Notes: generated by a model from the sequence alone, not told the origin. Counted from the first letter of the stretch, positions 11,600-24,224 are shown. The stretch: 64,000 bases of DNA from Saururus chinensis (GCA_035235625.1 CP141144.1:43460014-43524013), one strand, 5' to 3'. Numbers and translations: made by a program.

Positions 11600-12180
11600 C
11601 TTCTAATCAGACAACTACCAAGGCAAGGGGGCAAAGGAAATTGGATAGTGATATTCCCACAACAAAAACACCCACAAAAACTCACACAAGAGTTTTGATT
11701 CGACTTCACAAATAGGCCCCACACATAGTTCACATGGGCTCACTTATCAAGACCAATCAAAACTCGTGTGAATTATTGATGCTTGTTTTTTATATGAAAA
11801 TATCATTTTCAAAAGAAATCCTAGTGAAAAAACAAATTGGATTGAAATCGAAAACAAACAGTTCCGTAACCATGCCAAGAATGTGACCTAAAAACCATAA
11901 TGTCAGATTCTCTTGTCCATCTACAATTGCCAAAAAGCTCTCTGATTGTTTGTTTCACATGTTTTCTCCACATATAAGGGTGATATGTCTCATCTCCATT
12001 TCCCGCAGACTCAGCACTCGTGGCTTGATGATCGCAAGTTATAATGAATGGCAACTTCCATCAGATACAAATCCAAAAATGCCAACCCCATCCTGCAATC
12101 ACATCAGCTATAGTGCTCCAACATTGTTCTGTGTTCATCAACTTCAGATGAGTGCATCAGTTTATCCTCCATAAACCTCC
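11600..12180 (-). other. Sequence downstream of the MFS fragment, possibly its 3' part
   Basis: On the minus strand an open stretch at 12054-11821 encodes 77 residues, including YHPYMWRKHV and FRSHSWHGYGTVCF, which I cannot assign to a family. It directly follows the MFS-like stop and may be the captured gene's 3' region in another frame or a second captured fragment. Confidence 0.3.
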
Positions 12181-12648
12181 TTATGTCAATTCCTGCACTT
12201 TCAAACCCATAATTCTAATGTTCTCCCTGTCTTGCTTGAATGTAAGATACAAGGGGTGATAAAACAGGCAGCACAAACCACATGGAACTGCCATCATGGA
12301 TAAAAGCCCTCTTGAGAGGGCCAAAACTTCAGACTCTGAATCATACATTAATTTCACAGCCTTTGAATCATAGCCATAGATCTTCTCAGACTAGATTCCA
12401 ACTATAGGAGCAGCAAAAGAAGAGAATGACCCTTCAAAGGTGCGGTCAAATGCATAGATCATAGTCCGGTGCTTTGCTGGGACCACCTATGCAAACATGG
12501 GATTATTTGCACAAGTACCACACCAACTAATAGTGAGGCCCATAAGGAAGAGCATGGTGGCAAAAATTGACCAGTTATTTACTAATTTAGGGATCACAGT
12601 AAGGAGAAACCATGAAAAGGGAATGCCCATGAAAGCACTAAACAAAAT
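12181..12648 (-). pseudogene. Captured fragment of a plant MFS transporter (UNE2/At4g36790-like type)
   Basis: Translation of the minus strand gives the C-terminal part of a plant major-facilitator protein. It shows a membrane segment (NNWSIFATMLFLMGLTISW), then an NNPMFA-VVPAKHRT motif, then YAFDRTFEGSFSSFAAPIVG, a second hydrophobic segment and a C-terminal TFKQDRENIRIMG. The order and the F-DR-FEG-AAPIVG signature fit the UNE2-like plant MFS family as I remember it. Two in-frame TAG codons interrupt it (after PMFA and after APIVGI), and it ends at TAA (12181-12183). The fragment is about 155 codons; the other transmembrane helices are absent. It is flanked on both sides by the same AT-rich arrays found in the neighbouring MULE, suggesting capture by a Mutator-type element. 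Confidence 0.65.
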
Positions 12649-12649
12649 A

Positions 12650-12790
12650 CCACATAACAGAACAGTAAATATATACTTTGTTTACATATATACTTTAATT
12701 TCATATATAGAAAACCAAATTTATACTCAAACCTCATATATGGAACAACAAAATTATACTTCAAGTTCATATATACCCAAGATATCCTAG
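12650..12790. repeat. AT-rich array, short copy
   Basis: Contains cacataacagaacagtaaat and aacaaaattatact units matching 8960-9240. It abuts the upstream edge of the MFS fragment. Confidence 0.65.
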
Positions 12791-13079
12791 ATATGTTCAT
12801 CAACCTTTGCAACCTCGTTATATCTTAAATTTTCATTCAAAAATACACTAAAAATTCCCATAAAAACAGTCACTCTTAAAATCTCTCTAGTCTCATCTCC
12901 AAACAACCCTTTATACTTATTGAATAGTCGCCACATTGAAATAAGATTGGATCTGTACTGAACCATGTTTGAAATCACAAAAAATAGATATAAAATTGTT
13001 TAGATTAATATTCCTTAAATAAAGGAGGAACAATCAATTCATACACTATTGAAGGCAAAAATCACATATAAATCACAAT

Positions 13080-13640
13080 CAATTTATACTATTATTACAT
13101 TCACAGAACAGTAAATATATACTCTATTGTTTATATACACCACAGAACAGAAGAGTAAATATATACTTTGTTGTTTACAACAACCACAAAACAGAACAAC
13201 AAATATATACTCTATTTATATATATGGAATAATAAATTTATATTCTATATACATATATGGAATAGTAAATTTATACTTTGTATGCACATATGGAATAATA
13301 AATTTATACTCTAACCTTATACATGGAACAATAAATTTATACTTTGTACACATATATGGAATAATAAATTTATACTCTGTACATATATATGGAACAGTAA
13401 ATTTATACTCTGTACACATATATGGAATAATAAATTTATACTCTAACCTTATATATGTAATAATAAATTTATACTTTGTACATATAAAATAATAAATTTA
13501 TACTCTGACCTTATATATGTAACAATAAATTTATACTCTATACATATGGAATAATAAATTTATACTCTGTTTACATATATGGAACAATAAATTTATACTC
13601 TGACCTTATATATGGAACAGAAAAATTATAATTTAATTTC
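13080..13640. repeat. Tandem array of 42-bp units (tatggaataataaatttata)
   Basis: About twelve head-to-tail units, many exactly 42 bp, contain ggaataataaatttatactc plus tgtacacatata. Because 42 is a multiple of three, long ORFs with a 14-residue repeat arise on both strands (13127-13492 + and 13216-13419 -). These are by-products of the repeat. Confidence 0.85.
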
Positions 13641-15720
13641 ATATATAGAAAAAACCAGCATTTTTTTCTTTTGTTTCGTGTCATTCGGTGGAGTCATTTT
13701 TTGTTATTGTAAAGAATCTAACTAATGGCAAGTACATCAAATTTGCTTAAGTTTCTCCTTCATAAAGAAATCAAACATTTGTATTGCATGACTGGGGGAA
13801 GAGGGTAACTTGTCTTTTCAATCAACCAACAGATGGGTGAGATGGAGAGAATGAGGAAGTGCCCATTTCACCTCACTCTAAGGTGGAGTTCAATCAAATC
13901 TATCCAATTTCAGCGTCTCCATCTTATGTCTAATTACCATTTACCAAACATCCTCGTATAAGTACAAAAACCTCACCTTCTCGCGGCAATTGATGTTCAA
14001 ATCCCACATTACTAGAAATTCTAAAAGCAAGGAAGAGAACCCCAAATTGCATGAAAGAAAATGAATCAAACTGCAACAAATTCAAACTACAAGAAAGAAT
14101 AAACCCAAATTGACTAAAGAAACGAATCACTTTGCTAGAAATTTAAATAGCGTATCAATTTCATCAAAGATGAGTAACAATGAGTGAGGAAGACGGCAAG
14201 AAATGGTTCACACGAGCATGAAATCGCCGGAATGAAGCTTCAAATCGCCGGAGCTTTGGTTTTGGTCAGGAGCAAATGGCGCACAGTCCTCCAAATTTAG
14301 GCAGTTATAGTCTTAAATTTGGAATTCAATGCAAAAAGAGAGAAGGGTATTTTAGAATTTTTAAAAGTTACGTATACCTCAGTTACTTATTAGTCAATTT
14401 GTAATGGTCAGAACTTAACGATAATTAAGTATCAAAGTTAGTCTTAATGAGTCACGCGCCCTTACTTTTTTGCCAAATTCGTTGACATGCAACGAAATTG
14501 AAATTTTGGCAAAAATGGCCTTTTCGATAGATTCAGTGTTTTTCCTAGAGTGGGTTTGTATGACGCACTGATTTATTTTTTATTTATTTAATTAATGTTT
14601 TTCGATGGGCGTTGTAAATGAATATAGCATATTCAACTATGTGCGTGGTGCGAATGGCCCATAGTGGACGTGTTGTGGTCATGCCTTGACTTATGAGCTT
14701 CAGACTCATAACCGAGGCCCGGTTTAAGATCCAATTGCCCACTTGAATTGGTTGGAAGTAAGAAAATATGATATCAGATTTGAGTTAAATTGGGAAATCT
14801 TTTTTTATACTTAGCTTGAACAAGGTAAAGATGTGATCAGTGTGTGGTGGACGGAGACATCTTATTTAGCTCAACCAGAGGCCAAGTTGAGAAGGTGACA
14901 ATTATGGGCTTAGGCAAATTACGGATCTGTTGGGCCCAAACCTAACATGGCTTGGTGAGTAAGAAACTCCTGCCTTACTAGGTTACTTGGGGCAGTGAGC
15001 TTTCAAAGCTAAATAGGACTTTAGGTGGAATAATATCATATTTTATATTATAATATAAAATAAATTAGTGTATTATAAAATTTTCAAATTTTGACTATTT
15101 TACTTATATCTATTTCATCTTTATTTATCTAATCTAATCCTTAAAAGGCCAAAAATATTAGAATCATAGTTCTTATTTTCTAGGGTACGTTAATTTTAAT
15201 TTTAAATTATCATATCTTGTACTTTAGAATTTAGATTTGTGTATTTTTAATATTAATAGAAAATTCTTTATAAGCTCTATTAGATGTGATCTTACATGAT
15301 TATATTTTTTTACTTTTTTTAGACCCGAAGTATATAGCGTACTTCTTAATAATGGTATTTTATATTTTTATATATAATATAAATATTTATATTTCTATAT
15401 TTTTAATGTCCTTTAAAAACCTCCTAAAGAGCTCTATCAAACAAAACTTATTACCAAACTAGTCCCAAGTATAAAGTATAAATAACATATTCTATAACAC
15501 AATGTTCTTCTGTACCATTGTCTTCGTTAACTTATGATCTAATATTTAGCTTATAAACTTTTGAATTTACAATTGTCTACTACTAGTGTATATAATTTAA
15601 TATAAAATTTATATATATAACTAACAATTATTGTGATCTTTAAAGTATTCTTGCTAGTAAGGTAAAAGAATATCTCACTCTAGACACTTCTACACCCAAG
15701 CAAACCTTATATGTTAGAAG
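13641..15720. other. No supported gene; one hairpin
   Basis: The minus strand at 14230-13930 has gene-like composition (paired gatttgaagct and cggcgattt motifs) resembling a plant 5' leader, but no protein family could be recognised. A palindromic segment lies at 14465-14515. The remainder is AT-rich with no supported feature. Confidence 0.45.
14465..14515. repeat. Imperfect hairpin
   Basis: The arms ttttttgccaaattcgttg and caacgaaattgaaattttgg pair around a 5-nt loop (acatg) with a bulge in one arm. It could be a transposon-end fragment or a foldback. Confidence 0.5.
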
Positions 15721-15890
15721 CTAGAAGAGGAGAAAAGAAAAAAAAGAAAGAGGGAGAGCAGGAACGAAAAAATATAAAAAGAAAAAAAAAAGAGAGAAGA
15801 GAAGAAGAGGGAACAAAGAGGAAAGAGTAAAAAAAAAAAGAAGAAAACCAAAGATAAAAAAAGAAAAAGAAAAAGGGAAAAAGGTAAGAA
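15721..15890. repeat. Purine-rich low-complexity tract
   Basis: An almost uninterrupted A/G run on the plus strand. The Phe/Leu/Ser-rich ORF on the minus strand is compositional. Confidence 0.8.
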
Positions 15891-17139
15891 TATGAGGGTA
15901 TAAATTAAGATCTATGCTTCCCCACTCTATTTGTTGGATACGCTTGTCCTTTCCCCTCTCTAGCACCTTCATGACGAGTGCTTCACCACTGGCCTCCAAA
16001 CTCGCCGATTTTAGTCCCAGTAACACCAAACCCATTCTTCCATAAAAAGGTTTATAGCCCTACTTCCTACTCAAACTCACGTTTCCCTTTACTCCACCTT
16101 TTAATGTCCAACTTCAGCAATCCTTCAACATGCATCCCCACCTTTGGCAAGCTTCAACGATCATAAGGACAGCAGGAAAGACAAACCCAACGATTCCTCC
16201 TCACTTCATGCTCACAACCCAAGTTTGACTCTTTGGAGCGAGCTAAGTGGAAAATCTGTGCTTTGTACACATTTGTAGTCTACACACACGGTGACTGATA
16301 TTATTTATTCAAAATTGTGATGATTTGCCATGTTTCATGTAGTGTGCTTATACTTGGTCGTATGAAGCCTAATGTATGCATAATTATGATGAAAGATAAA
16401 ATATAGTGCTTGAATTATTATCCATATTGTGTTCATATAAATTTTGGCTAGGACAAGTGATATAGAATGTCACAATATTATATGCAATTACGTATGTGCG
16501 CACGTGTGCAAGGATAAACTTGAGGTTTTGATGAAAAGATTATGTTTAGGACATATGCACACATCAGGTAATTATTTGTGGATAACATGCATGTTCACAT
16601 TGATTTCTAATTTTTATTAGGATAGGGTGTGCTTGATGAAAAATCCATGGTTAGTAACATAATTAAGGACTATGTGAGTAATCATATCATATCATACTAT
16701 ATTAAAAAGTGTGAAGGTAGTAAGATAGAACTTCCTTTTTGTGACTATTTTACCCTTAAATTCTTATACTTATTCTGAGATTGCTCTAATTAACCACGCC
16801 TTCAAATTCTTCGTTGTGGATCAGAAAATCCATTAATTCGATGATTCTTTCTATTTGTTCCAAAGTCAGGTCGCCTGCTCATGGCTATCCCATTTGGTTA
16901 TTTTCATTTCAAAGCGACAGATTAATTTGAGAAGATCAACAATAATGAGGATGCCTTATTAAGTACAATTAAATTAGGATTAACGTTGGTTGATGAACTT
17001 ATAATCATTCACCATACATCATCTGATCTCTCCCTCACTTCCAGTGAACACTCCGATTCCCCCCATCTTCTCCACTGAGGGTCAGAGAAGTTGGCCGATA
17101 AAGGCGGGGACATCTCCAATTATCACCCACAACTAAATC
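15891..17139. other. No supported gene
   Basis: AT-rich sequence without recognisable coding or repeat structure beyond short dispersed ORFs. Confidence 0.45.
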
Positions 17140-18480
17140 TCTTGAGTGGGTGGTCGTGCATCAAACACATCTTACAGTGGAGGCTATGGGTATCGTAGTG
17201 GTCAAGTCTTCGCTGGCCCAAGGCCATTGGCCAAAACTGCTCTTCCCCCTGGAAGGACATGAAACCACGGACTTTCCCACAAGTTCTAGGTCATGTGTAT
17301 CAAAAAGTGGGGGTACAGAGGTAGAATCAGGCTAGAAGTGTTGGCCCCGTCATTGGGCCAAGGCAAAGCCATGTTGGTCGGACATGTGGCCCAAGCCCGC
17401 GCAATATCAAGCTGGACATGTTGGCTTGGCTTGGAATGGGGCCCATCAGTGGCAATCGAAGACATACCCCAGAGTTTAGGGGCATCTGGTGTGTGAAGAA
17501 GATGTGCAGGGGAGGCATAGAATGGCGGCCCTTGATCATCGTTGGGTCAAGCAGGGGTTGCGGCTGTCCTTTCGCTGATGCCAATGACAGCAGAACCACT
17601 AGTCAAAAGAAATAGATTCGGTTTAGCCGAGGGCGATAGTTCACCAAGTTGGCCTAGCAGACATGCATCGTCGAGTCATGAATGACCCTATGGGGCTAGG
17701 GGGCCAGACGTAGAAGATGTCGGGACCCGGTAGTCACCGGATCACAACAAGTCAAATGGATGCCTCCAAGGAAAAATTAGAGACTTACTCCAATGCGGAT
17801 AAGCCAATCAAGCAAATCAGAACCGATCGGACAAGGGGAGCGAGACCTCGATACTTCAATGTTGCTAGCTCGAGGTAGCAACCTAGAGGCCGATCAGTGG
17901 GTGGCAGCCGACATCAAAAACAAATGACAAAAAAATCATGGAAAAGGAGAATTTTTTATCCCGATCGGAATAGGGCAAAGGGGGGTGAGGGAGGCGGTGG
18001 CCAAGGCAACGGCCGCTATCACTAGGATGGGGAGGGATAAAGGCCGGTCAACGGTGGCAAGCCACTGGTGGCACAACTGGTGGCCAAAACACACAGAGAG
18101 AAAAAGAAAAATAGGGGTGACGGAATTTTACCTCAAAGTGGTGAAGTAAGAGTGGGGAGGCCAGGATGATGGTGCTCTGACGTTGTCCTGGCCGGGCCAG
18201 AGTCATGGTGATGGGCTAGGGGCCAACTGGCCAGTGGCAGCGGCGAATCGGAGGAAACGAAATCGAAAGGAGGTCATCATGTAGAAACGGGAAAGAGGGG
18301 AGAAAGAGGGCAGCTGGGGCCGGTGAGGCTAGGCTGATGGGGTGGCGGCATCGTTGCCAAGCCAAGGCAAGCCAAGTGAAAGCCAGCCGCTGGCAGACCC
18401 TCCAGCCTTACACAGTAAAGGGGGTTCTCCCTTCTCTATTCTGCCCGCAGTTGAGCATGACGAAACGCACCCAATCAGAT
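17140..18480 (-). other. GC-rich, LTR- or leader-like region, unassigned
   Basis: GC content jumps at about 17140 and falls again near 18480. On the minus strand the sequence has a C/T-rich leader-like stretch (tttttctttttctctctgtg around 18090-18115) followed by alternating tggccaccagt and gtggc motifs typical of gypsy LTR leaders in plants. No terminal TG/CA pair or second copy was found in the window, so this is only a suggestion. Confidence 0.3.
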
Positions 18481-18774
18481 TTATTGTTTATTTGTATTTT
18501 TTTCTATATCTATCTTTTCTCCACCGTGTTATTTTCTTTTCTCTTCTATTTTCATGCCGAAAATTTTTGTGATGCATCAATGCCCATGACCTACAACTAA
18601 ACACCATTCACAACTCTTATAGTTACGAATATCGAGATTAATTAAATATACGTATATGCCAAATCATCAAATTTACCAAAAAATAGCAAAAAAATGCAAA
18701 AAAAATGCAAAAAAATACAAAAGAATTGCAACAAAAGCAGGGTTGTATTATTCTTTCACTAATAGGAAAATTTT

Positions 18775-20722
18775 GTCCCTAAAATTCCATAACCAAATTA
18801 CAACATACAACTGAAACAAGAAACAACTCAGGATATAACTCTTTCTTAAATTTGCAAAAACATGCCACATCGCTATTACAAGAGAAATTGCATTGCCACA
18901 AGTTCACCATAGGAATAATCCAAGTCTTCAAAACCTCCTTTCGTTTGCCAAGATCTAATCTAAGCACTCCTCAATTGTCAAGCCAAGATGGAGCTTAGTC
19001 GAAGTGCCTCATATAACAAAGAAGTGATCATCTTCCCTTCATCGGGAAGATGCATAAAACGCAAAAGAAGCAAACCTCAACTCAAGATCCACTTAGCTTT
19101 AAATAGTATAATCCTTTCATCAACCTTATGTTGTCTGTAGACCTACTCTAGCTAACTTCAAGGTATTTGCATAGTACTGAACACATCCAGATTGGAGCAT
19201 CTGATGCCCACCTCATCCACACAGTCGATGATAATAATATCTTCTACAAAAGGTTCACAGGTGTCATTCCACTACCGAAATGAGATGTTATCATAAACAA
19301 ACTCACTAAATAACAAGTGAGATCAAAAGATCCCTTCAAATCGAAGGCACAATGACACATCAAGTTCTCTACTGGCAAAATCCTTATTTTTGAATAGCCC
19401 TTGACCAAAGGGTGGAACGGATAACAACTTCATTAACCAATCTACAATGACCTCTTTCAAAGCTTGTAATCATCCAACTGAGTTCGCAATGTTGTCTTAG
19501 AAATATCCTCGTCCCAAACCCTAAACAATTATAATTTGAGCTCAAGTCAATCCTGAAAATCCCTGGCTCACTGTTACTTATGATAAAGGTCATCACGCCT
19601 GGGCAAGAGACTTATTCTTGAAAGTCACCCAGTTTAGTATTCAGTACTCTACTAGGAAATGAACTTGATCAAGTACAACTCTTCACCATAAGTTCTGCAA
19701 ACTCCTCGTTGTTTAATCCATTCTAACATATTATCTTCTATGATGCCATGGAAATAGGGAGCACACAAGGCACTGACACTCAAAACAAACTTTGTCTCTC
19801 TTTCTCAGGGAGAAACCTTGATAACTCATTGGGGAAATAGGTTAGGAATATCCATGACAATGCACAATTGCTCTAGATTGAATCCTTGACCAACTTCTCA
19901 AACAAACTCACCAAAAGGCTTTGCAACCTTCAACAATGTATTGTCATGCGTCGATGGCAGACTATTCTCAAATACCCTAAATACCATCATTATTACAACA
20001 AGGATGCTTAATCAACTGTTGTTTCTTATGGAGGCCTTCGGCTGCTTACTAGAACCAACCAATCACTGATCTAAAATAAGTTAACACTCTTCTTGAAACT
20101 CTTAAGATAGTAACCGCAACACGATCAAGTGTCGAGACAATTAACTCAAAACTATTTATCAAGGAGGCATAGAACTCATTCATAAATCCCCTCATATTCA
20201 CAAATCACCAATAAGAATGAAGCAAATTTCAACTCCATTCTTTCCTTCTCCCATACAAAAAATAAAAGGAACTTCGACCCTTCCACAATAATGGTTAGAG
20301 AAAAACATTCCTCAAGGAACCTTCACAATTCCTTTTTGGTCGGATACTAATCAATTCAAAAATGAGTCAGACATATTTTTACCAATTGCTTTTGCCCTCT
20401 ATCAGAGCGTAGGTGGCCTTAACCACACCCTAATCACCCGGATTCTGCAAAACTTCAACCACCACTTCATATTCTCATATCGATCTGTGACCACCTTCGG
20501 TTCTCTTCCTAGGCATCAAAAGTGAGAGTTAACAATTCAAAACTCTTCACAGTTACTAAACTCTAACTTGATTCTGCTTATATGCATAAAGAAGCAAAAT
20601 TAGGGAGAAAAATCTTCACTTAGATTCCCTCTGAACCAAGCTCTGACTTACTCTAACATGCTACGACTCTAGACTTGCGACTGTTATGAACTTGTAGTCA
20701 GATTGCCTATGCTTTGATACCA
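18775..20722 (-). pseudogene. Decayed chromovirus (Ty3/gypsy) gag-pol relic
   Basis: A primer site at 20711-20722 fixes the orientation. About 200 bp inside it an ATG near 20515 starts MPRKRTEGGH, resembling a chromovirus Gag start. Around 19860-19740 the minus strand shows scattered remnants of the segment between protease and reverse transcriptase (an NLFP-like motif, then a PISMAS-like motif) spread over several frames. No catalytic motif is intact, and many stops and frameshifts are present. The domain assignment is weak apart from the primer site and Gag start. The 3' LTR is not visible on the left. Confidence 0.45.
20711..20722 (-). other. Primer-binding site, initiator-Met tRNA type
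   Basis: The minus strand reads TGGTATCAAAGC, one base from the canonical TGGTATCAGAGC used by plant Ty3/gypsy elements. It is 2 nt from the LTR edge (CCTCGGGCGTGATA). Confidence 0.75.
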
Positions 20723-20724
20723 AC

Positions 20725-22590
20725 TATCACGCCCGAGGTTTTTTCATACATTTACCATAAAATTTTATTAAAAATTTGACTCAAAATACGAGTGTAAATC
20801 AAAAGAATCCATAAAATTCAAAACATGTGAAAACTATTTTTATAAATTAAACCAGCTTACAACAAACCAACATTCTTAGGTGTGACCTAAAACATAATTA
20901 TAAAAATGAAACCTGTAGGGCCATGGGCTTTAAAAACAAATACCTCTTAGGTATCTTTGAGTATAAGTTTTTCAATAGTCTGTGTTCCGATTTATACATA
21001 TATGCACATGTCCAGAAGAATAACATATTTAACGCTCACCGTAATCAATACATGAGATTGTTGTACCAGACTCCACATAGCCTCACTATAATTTCGCTGC
21101 ACTCAAGGTTGATGAAGAATGGTCTACCACAGGGAGGAAAACATACAGTGCCACTCTTGGAAAGGAATCTTACAATGTCACTCTTGGGTAGAACATGTAG
21201 TGCCATTTGTAGGCAAAAATACATATAGTGCCCATGAAGGGCGGAAACTTATAACGCTCTCAACAAAGCATCAAATGTCTGGGTTAAAATATAGCACAAA
21301 GATCAAATCCCATATGATAAAACAATGGCTAGACCAAGAAGGATGCTCAGTAAGATACTTATCAACTGGCTCAAATACAGAATTTAATCCATTGAAACCC
21401 TCAGTCTCAACTCACAACGTTATCGAATTAAGGTTACTTACCATTCAAGTTTATATTAGGAAACTTATGAATGTATAATTATGTTTGGAACTACTTCAGT
21501 CTTACATTCTTCAGCTAACCAAGCTAGAACCACACTGGTTCTAAAGCCTTCATCCACAAAGGTAATATACTTCAATTTAACTCATCCAATTATACTTAGA
21601 ACTCACTCTTACCCTTACAGTCTTACATAACCTTGCACTGTCCGCCATAACACCAAAACGTCTAACTCGAACCCGTCAAATGAAATCATTTAGAACTAAG
21701 TCCCGTCATACTTCAACTTAACTCATCTAATCATACTTAGAACTCACTCTTTCCCTTATAGTCTTACATAACCCTGTACCATCCGCCTTAACACCAAAAC
21801 GTCTTACTTGAACTCGTCAAATGAATTCTTTTAGACCTAAGTCCCGTCATCACCCTTACTAATTCCTTACTAATTATTCTTTCATTGTAATTTATATTAT
21901 GTACATTATGTGTATATTATTATATTGTTATCTCTTACTAAGTCACAATCCCCCAAAGGTGCTCTGAATCGTTACATCTTCAAATCCTTGCATCCCCTAT
22001 GTCTCGTACTTGCTGCTCCAACATACCATCTAACTCACTCCGAACTAATTCTCCAATCTCATCAAATCCAACCTTTGCCTATCAATCATACTTTTTTCCT
22101 CATCTGATCTATTGTTACAGTTTCCACATCATTGTCCATAAAGTACCCCTTTGACAAGTAGCTTAAGTAATTATTTGGGCTATGTTTACAAATTGTTGGG
22201 ATGTAAAAATAGGTCAAAACAACCTAGGTGGCTAATTAGAGTTATTTTGGGGATAAAAAAAATTTAATTATTCCTAAACTCACTGATATAAAATAAATTG
22301 AAGTTTAGGGTCATGTGGGTCACACATCGTCCAATTGTGGATGTGGGGCCCAAGGTGATTAAGAAAAAATTTATATAAATTATCATAAAATCCATAAAAA
22401 TTAGATAAATCAAGTTGGATATTAAAACTTGTAAAAATATAATTAAACCTTATTAAAACTATAATTACTAACTTTTAACCCCAAAATCAAGTTAAACTGG
22501 TAATTTAAGCAAAACCATATAGTATCACATAATTAAATAAAAATTAAGCTGAGTTAAAGTTAAAGACCTTACAAACTAAGCCTCACATAG
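20725..22590 (-). repeat. Long 5' LTR of the decayed chromovirus (right edge uncertain)
   Basis: The LTR edge next to the primer site is tatcacgcccgagg on the plus strand, a mutated form of the usual TGTCACGCCC-type edge. Sequence to the right lacks coding potential and includes the tandem duplication at 21570-21851 and an AT-rich block at 22190-22590 typical of the 5' part of such LTRs. The outer terminus could not be fixed, so the length is a guess. Confidence 0.35.
21570..21851. repeat. 141-bp tandem duplication
   Basis: Two head-to-tail copies run from ttcaatttaactcatccaat at 21571 and ttcaacttaactcatctaat at 21712, each ending in aagtcccgtcat. They differ at about a dozen positions. Confidence 0.9.
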
Positions 22591-22730
22591 TTTATTTTTT
22601 ATTTGTTCAACCAAAACATATTACATCAAAATTGAAAGGTTATTTGGATACATTCATGCACCAATTTCCTCCATTAAATCAAAATAAAAAGTCAAGCCCT
22701 TATATATAGAATTCATAAATTATATGATAA

Positions 22731-24224
22731 AGGACTGTTTGGGAGGTGCTTTTTGTTAGGGAAAGCGATTTGTTTGTATTGGAAATTGCTTTCCCAACCA
22801 AAAATGGTTTGGAAGGTCAATTTAAAAAAAAATCTAATTTTCGTTAAACAGCCATTTCCACCTCGGAAAATGCTGTTTTTCCTTAGGAGAGTACTAGTAC
22901 AAATCAATTTTTGCATAAGGAGGATAATAATAATGTGCAGACTTGTGACAAAATTACCCAGGCCTCTCATCTCTTTCCACCCGTCTCTCTCCCCGCCTCT
23001 ATCTCGCAGCCCTAACCCGCCGGAAGATTCATAGTCTCCTGATCCTCCCTCCTTCCTTCCGACTGTAGAGCTCACTGCGTCTTTCATACACGATGGGAAA
23101 CCTACAGGTAATGTCAGCTTCTCCTCTTCAATGGTCGACTCAAGAGCGGAGCTTATGCCTACACAAACCGCCAATCATCGTTTTTTCATCTCGCTTTTGC
23201 TGAATTCTGCTGCCTGTCAATCAATACGAGCAGGTCAGATGGATCACGCCATGAACATCCGATCTGGGTTTGGTTCAGATCTAGTGGTCGGTAATGTTCT
23301 TCTTAATCCAGTTGCAGTTCGATCTCGAACTCCCTCCTACTGTTTGATGAAATACTCATTAGGAACGTTGTTACCTGGAACAACGTGGTATCTAGATTTG
23401 TCGGGTGGGCCTCTGGCACCAAGGGATTGATTTCTTTGGCCAAATGAAACAAGCTGGAGTTTCTCATACCCTGCCAATTTTTGCTTCCGTTTTGATTGCT
23501 ACTGGTGAGGAAGATCTTTTGACATACTGCCGGTCAATTCATGACGAAAATTTGAAACTCGGTTACTCCAATTGTGACGCGTGCAATGCAATTATAACTG
23601 CACTCATCGAGTCTGGCTGTGTTGGAGAAGCCAGAAAAATATTCGATGAAATGAGTAATCTTGATGAAGTTTCGTTTGAGATCTTATTAAGAGGCTACAC
23701 TCAAGTTGGGAAGTCCACTGAAGCCATTGAACTGTTTAGATATTCATGTTATGTTTCAATGATTTTGTTGTCGCTGGTTAGCGACTGTGCAAGTGTAGAA
23801 CTTATTATATCTCAGGGGATCCAAATTCATGGTTTTGTCATCAAGAAAGGCTTCCTTTTACATAATTCTGTATTAATTTCTCTCGTGACAATGTATGCTA
23901 GATCTTATCAATGGGAAAAGTCTGGGTATCTGTTCAATGGTTTGACAAATTCTGACATTGTCTAATGGGATTCACTGATTTGTGGTTATGCATTTTGTAA
24001 TCTCAGAGAGAGCTTTAACGATCATTTAATAAGGTTACGAATGTCATCTCATATGTAACAATCACATTTCACAAACTGAGCTATCCAAACATTCAATTTG
24101 CACATAAATGGCTTTTCAAAATTGACTATCCAAACATCATTAACTTTTACTTTTCTTTCCCAAAAGCCATTCAAATAAAAATTAATTTTCTTTCTATACA
24201 AAAGTAGTAGCCAAACGGGCACTA
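22731..24224. mobile_element. TIR-like unit carrying a PPR gene fragment
   Basis: The left edge reads aaaggactgtttgggaggtg. The right edge, reverse complemented, reads tttagtgcccgtttggctac, giving a shared GG-C-GTTTGG terminus, and gtttgga-GTCAATTT blocks follow inside both ends. This pattern resembles plant TIR DNA elements with a GGGCCCGTTTGG-type start. The repeats are diverged and no clear target duplication was found, so the superfamily is open. The interior is the PPR fragment at 23131-24058. Confidence 0.45.
23131..24058 (+). pseudogene. PPR (PLS-class) protein fragment
   Basis: The frame from 23405 to 23965 encodes pentatricopeptide repeats: an S/L-type ACNAIITALIESGCVGEA unit, a P-type KIFDEMSNLDEVSFEILL unit, then GYTQVGKSTEAIELF and an IHGFVIKKGFLLHNSVLISL unit. 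Upstream in other frames lie IRNVVTWNNVVSRFVGWASG and SGFGSDLVVGN motifs, so at least two frameshifts (near 23300 and 23425) split the protein. A TAG at 23963-23965 interrupts the next repeat, after which WDSLICGYAF continues in frame. No E, DYW or targeting region remains. PPR proteins normally edit or stabilise organelle RNA. This copy looks inactivated and sits between TIR-like ends. Confidence 0.7.

Noticed and set aside
13127-13492. 121-codon ORF with 14-residue repeats, and its minus-strand counterpart
   Set aside because: It is a by-product of the 42-bp tandem repeat, open on both strands.
8825-13640. Regularly spaced repeats considered as a CRISPR-like array
   Set aside because: Units are contiguous and diverged, have no unique spacers, and lie in plant transposon DNA.
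15721-16035. 104-codon Phe/Leu-rich minus-strand ORF
   Set aside because: It arises mainly from a purine-rich tract on the other strand; no signal-peptide or family pattern beyond composition.
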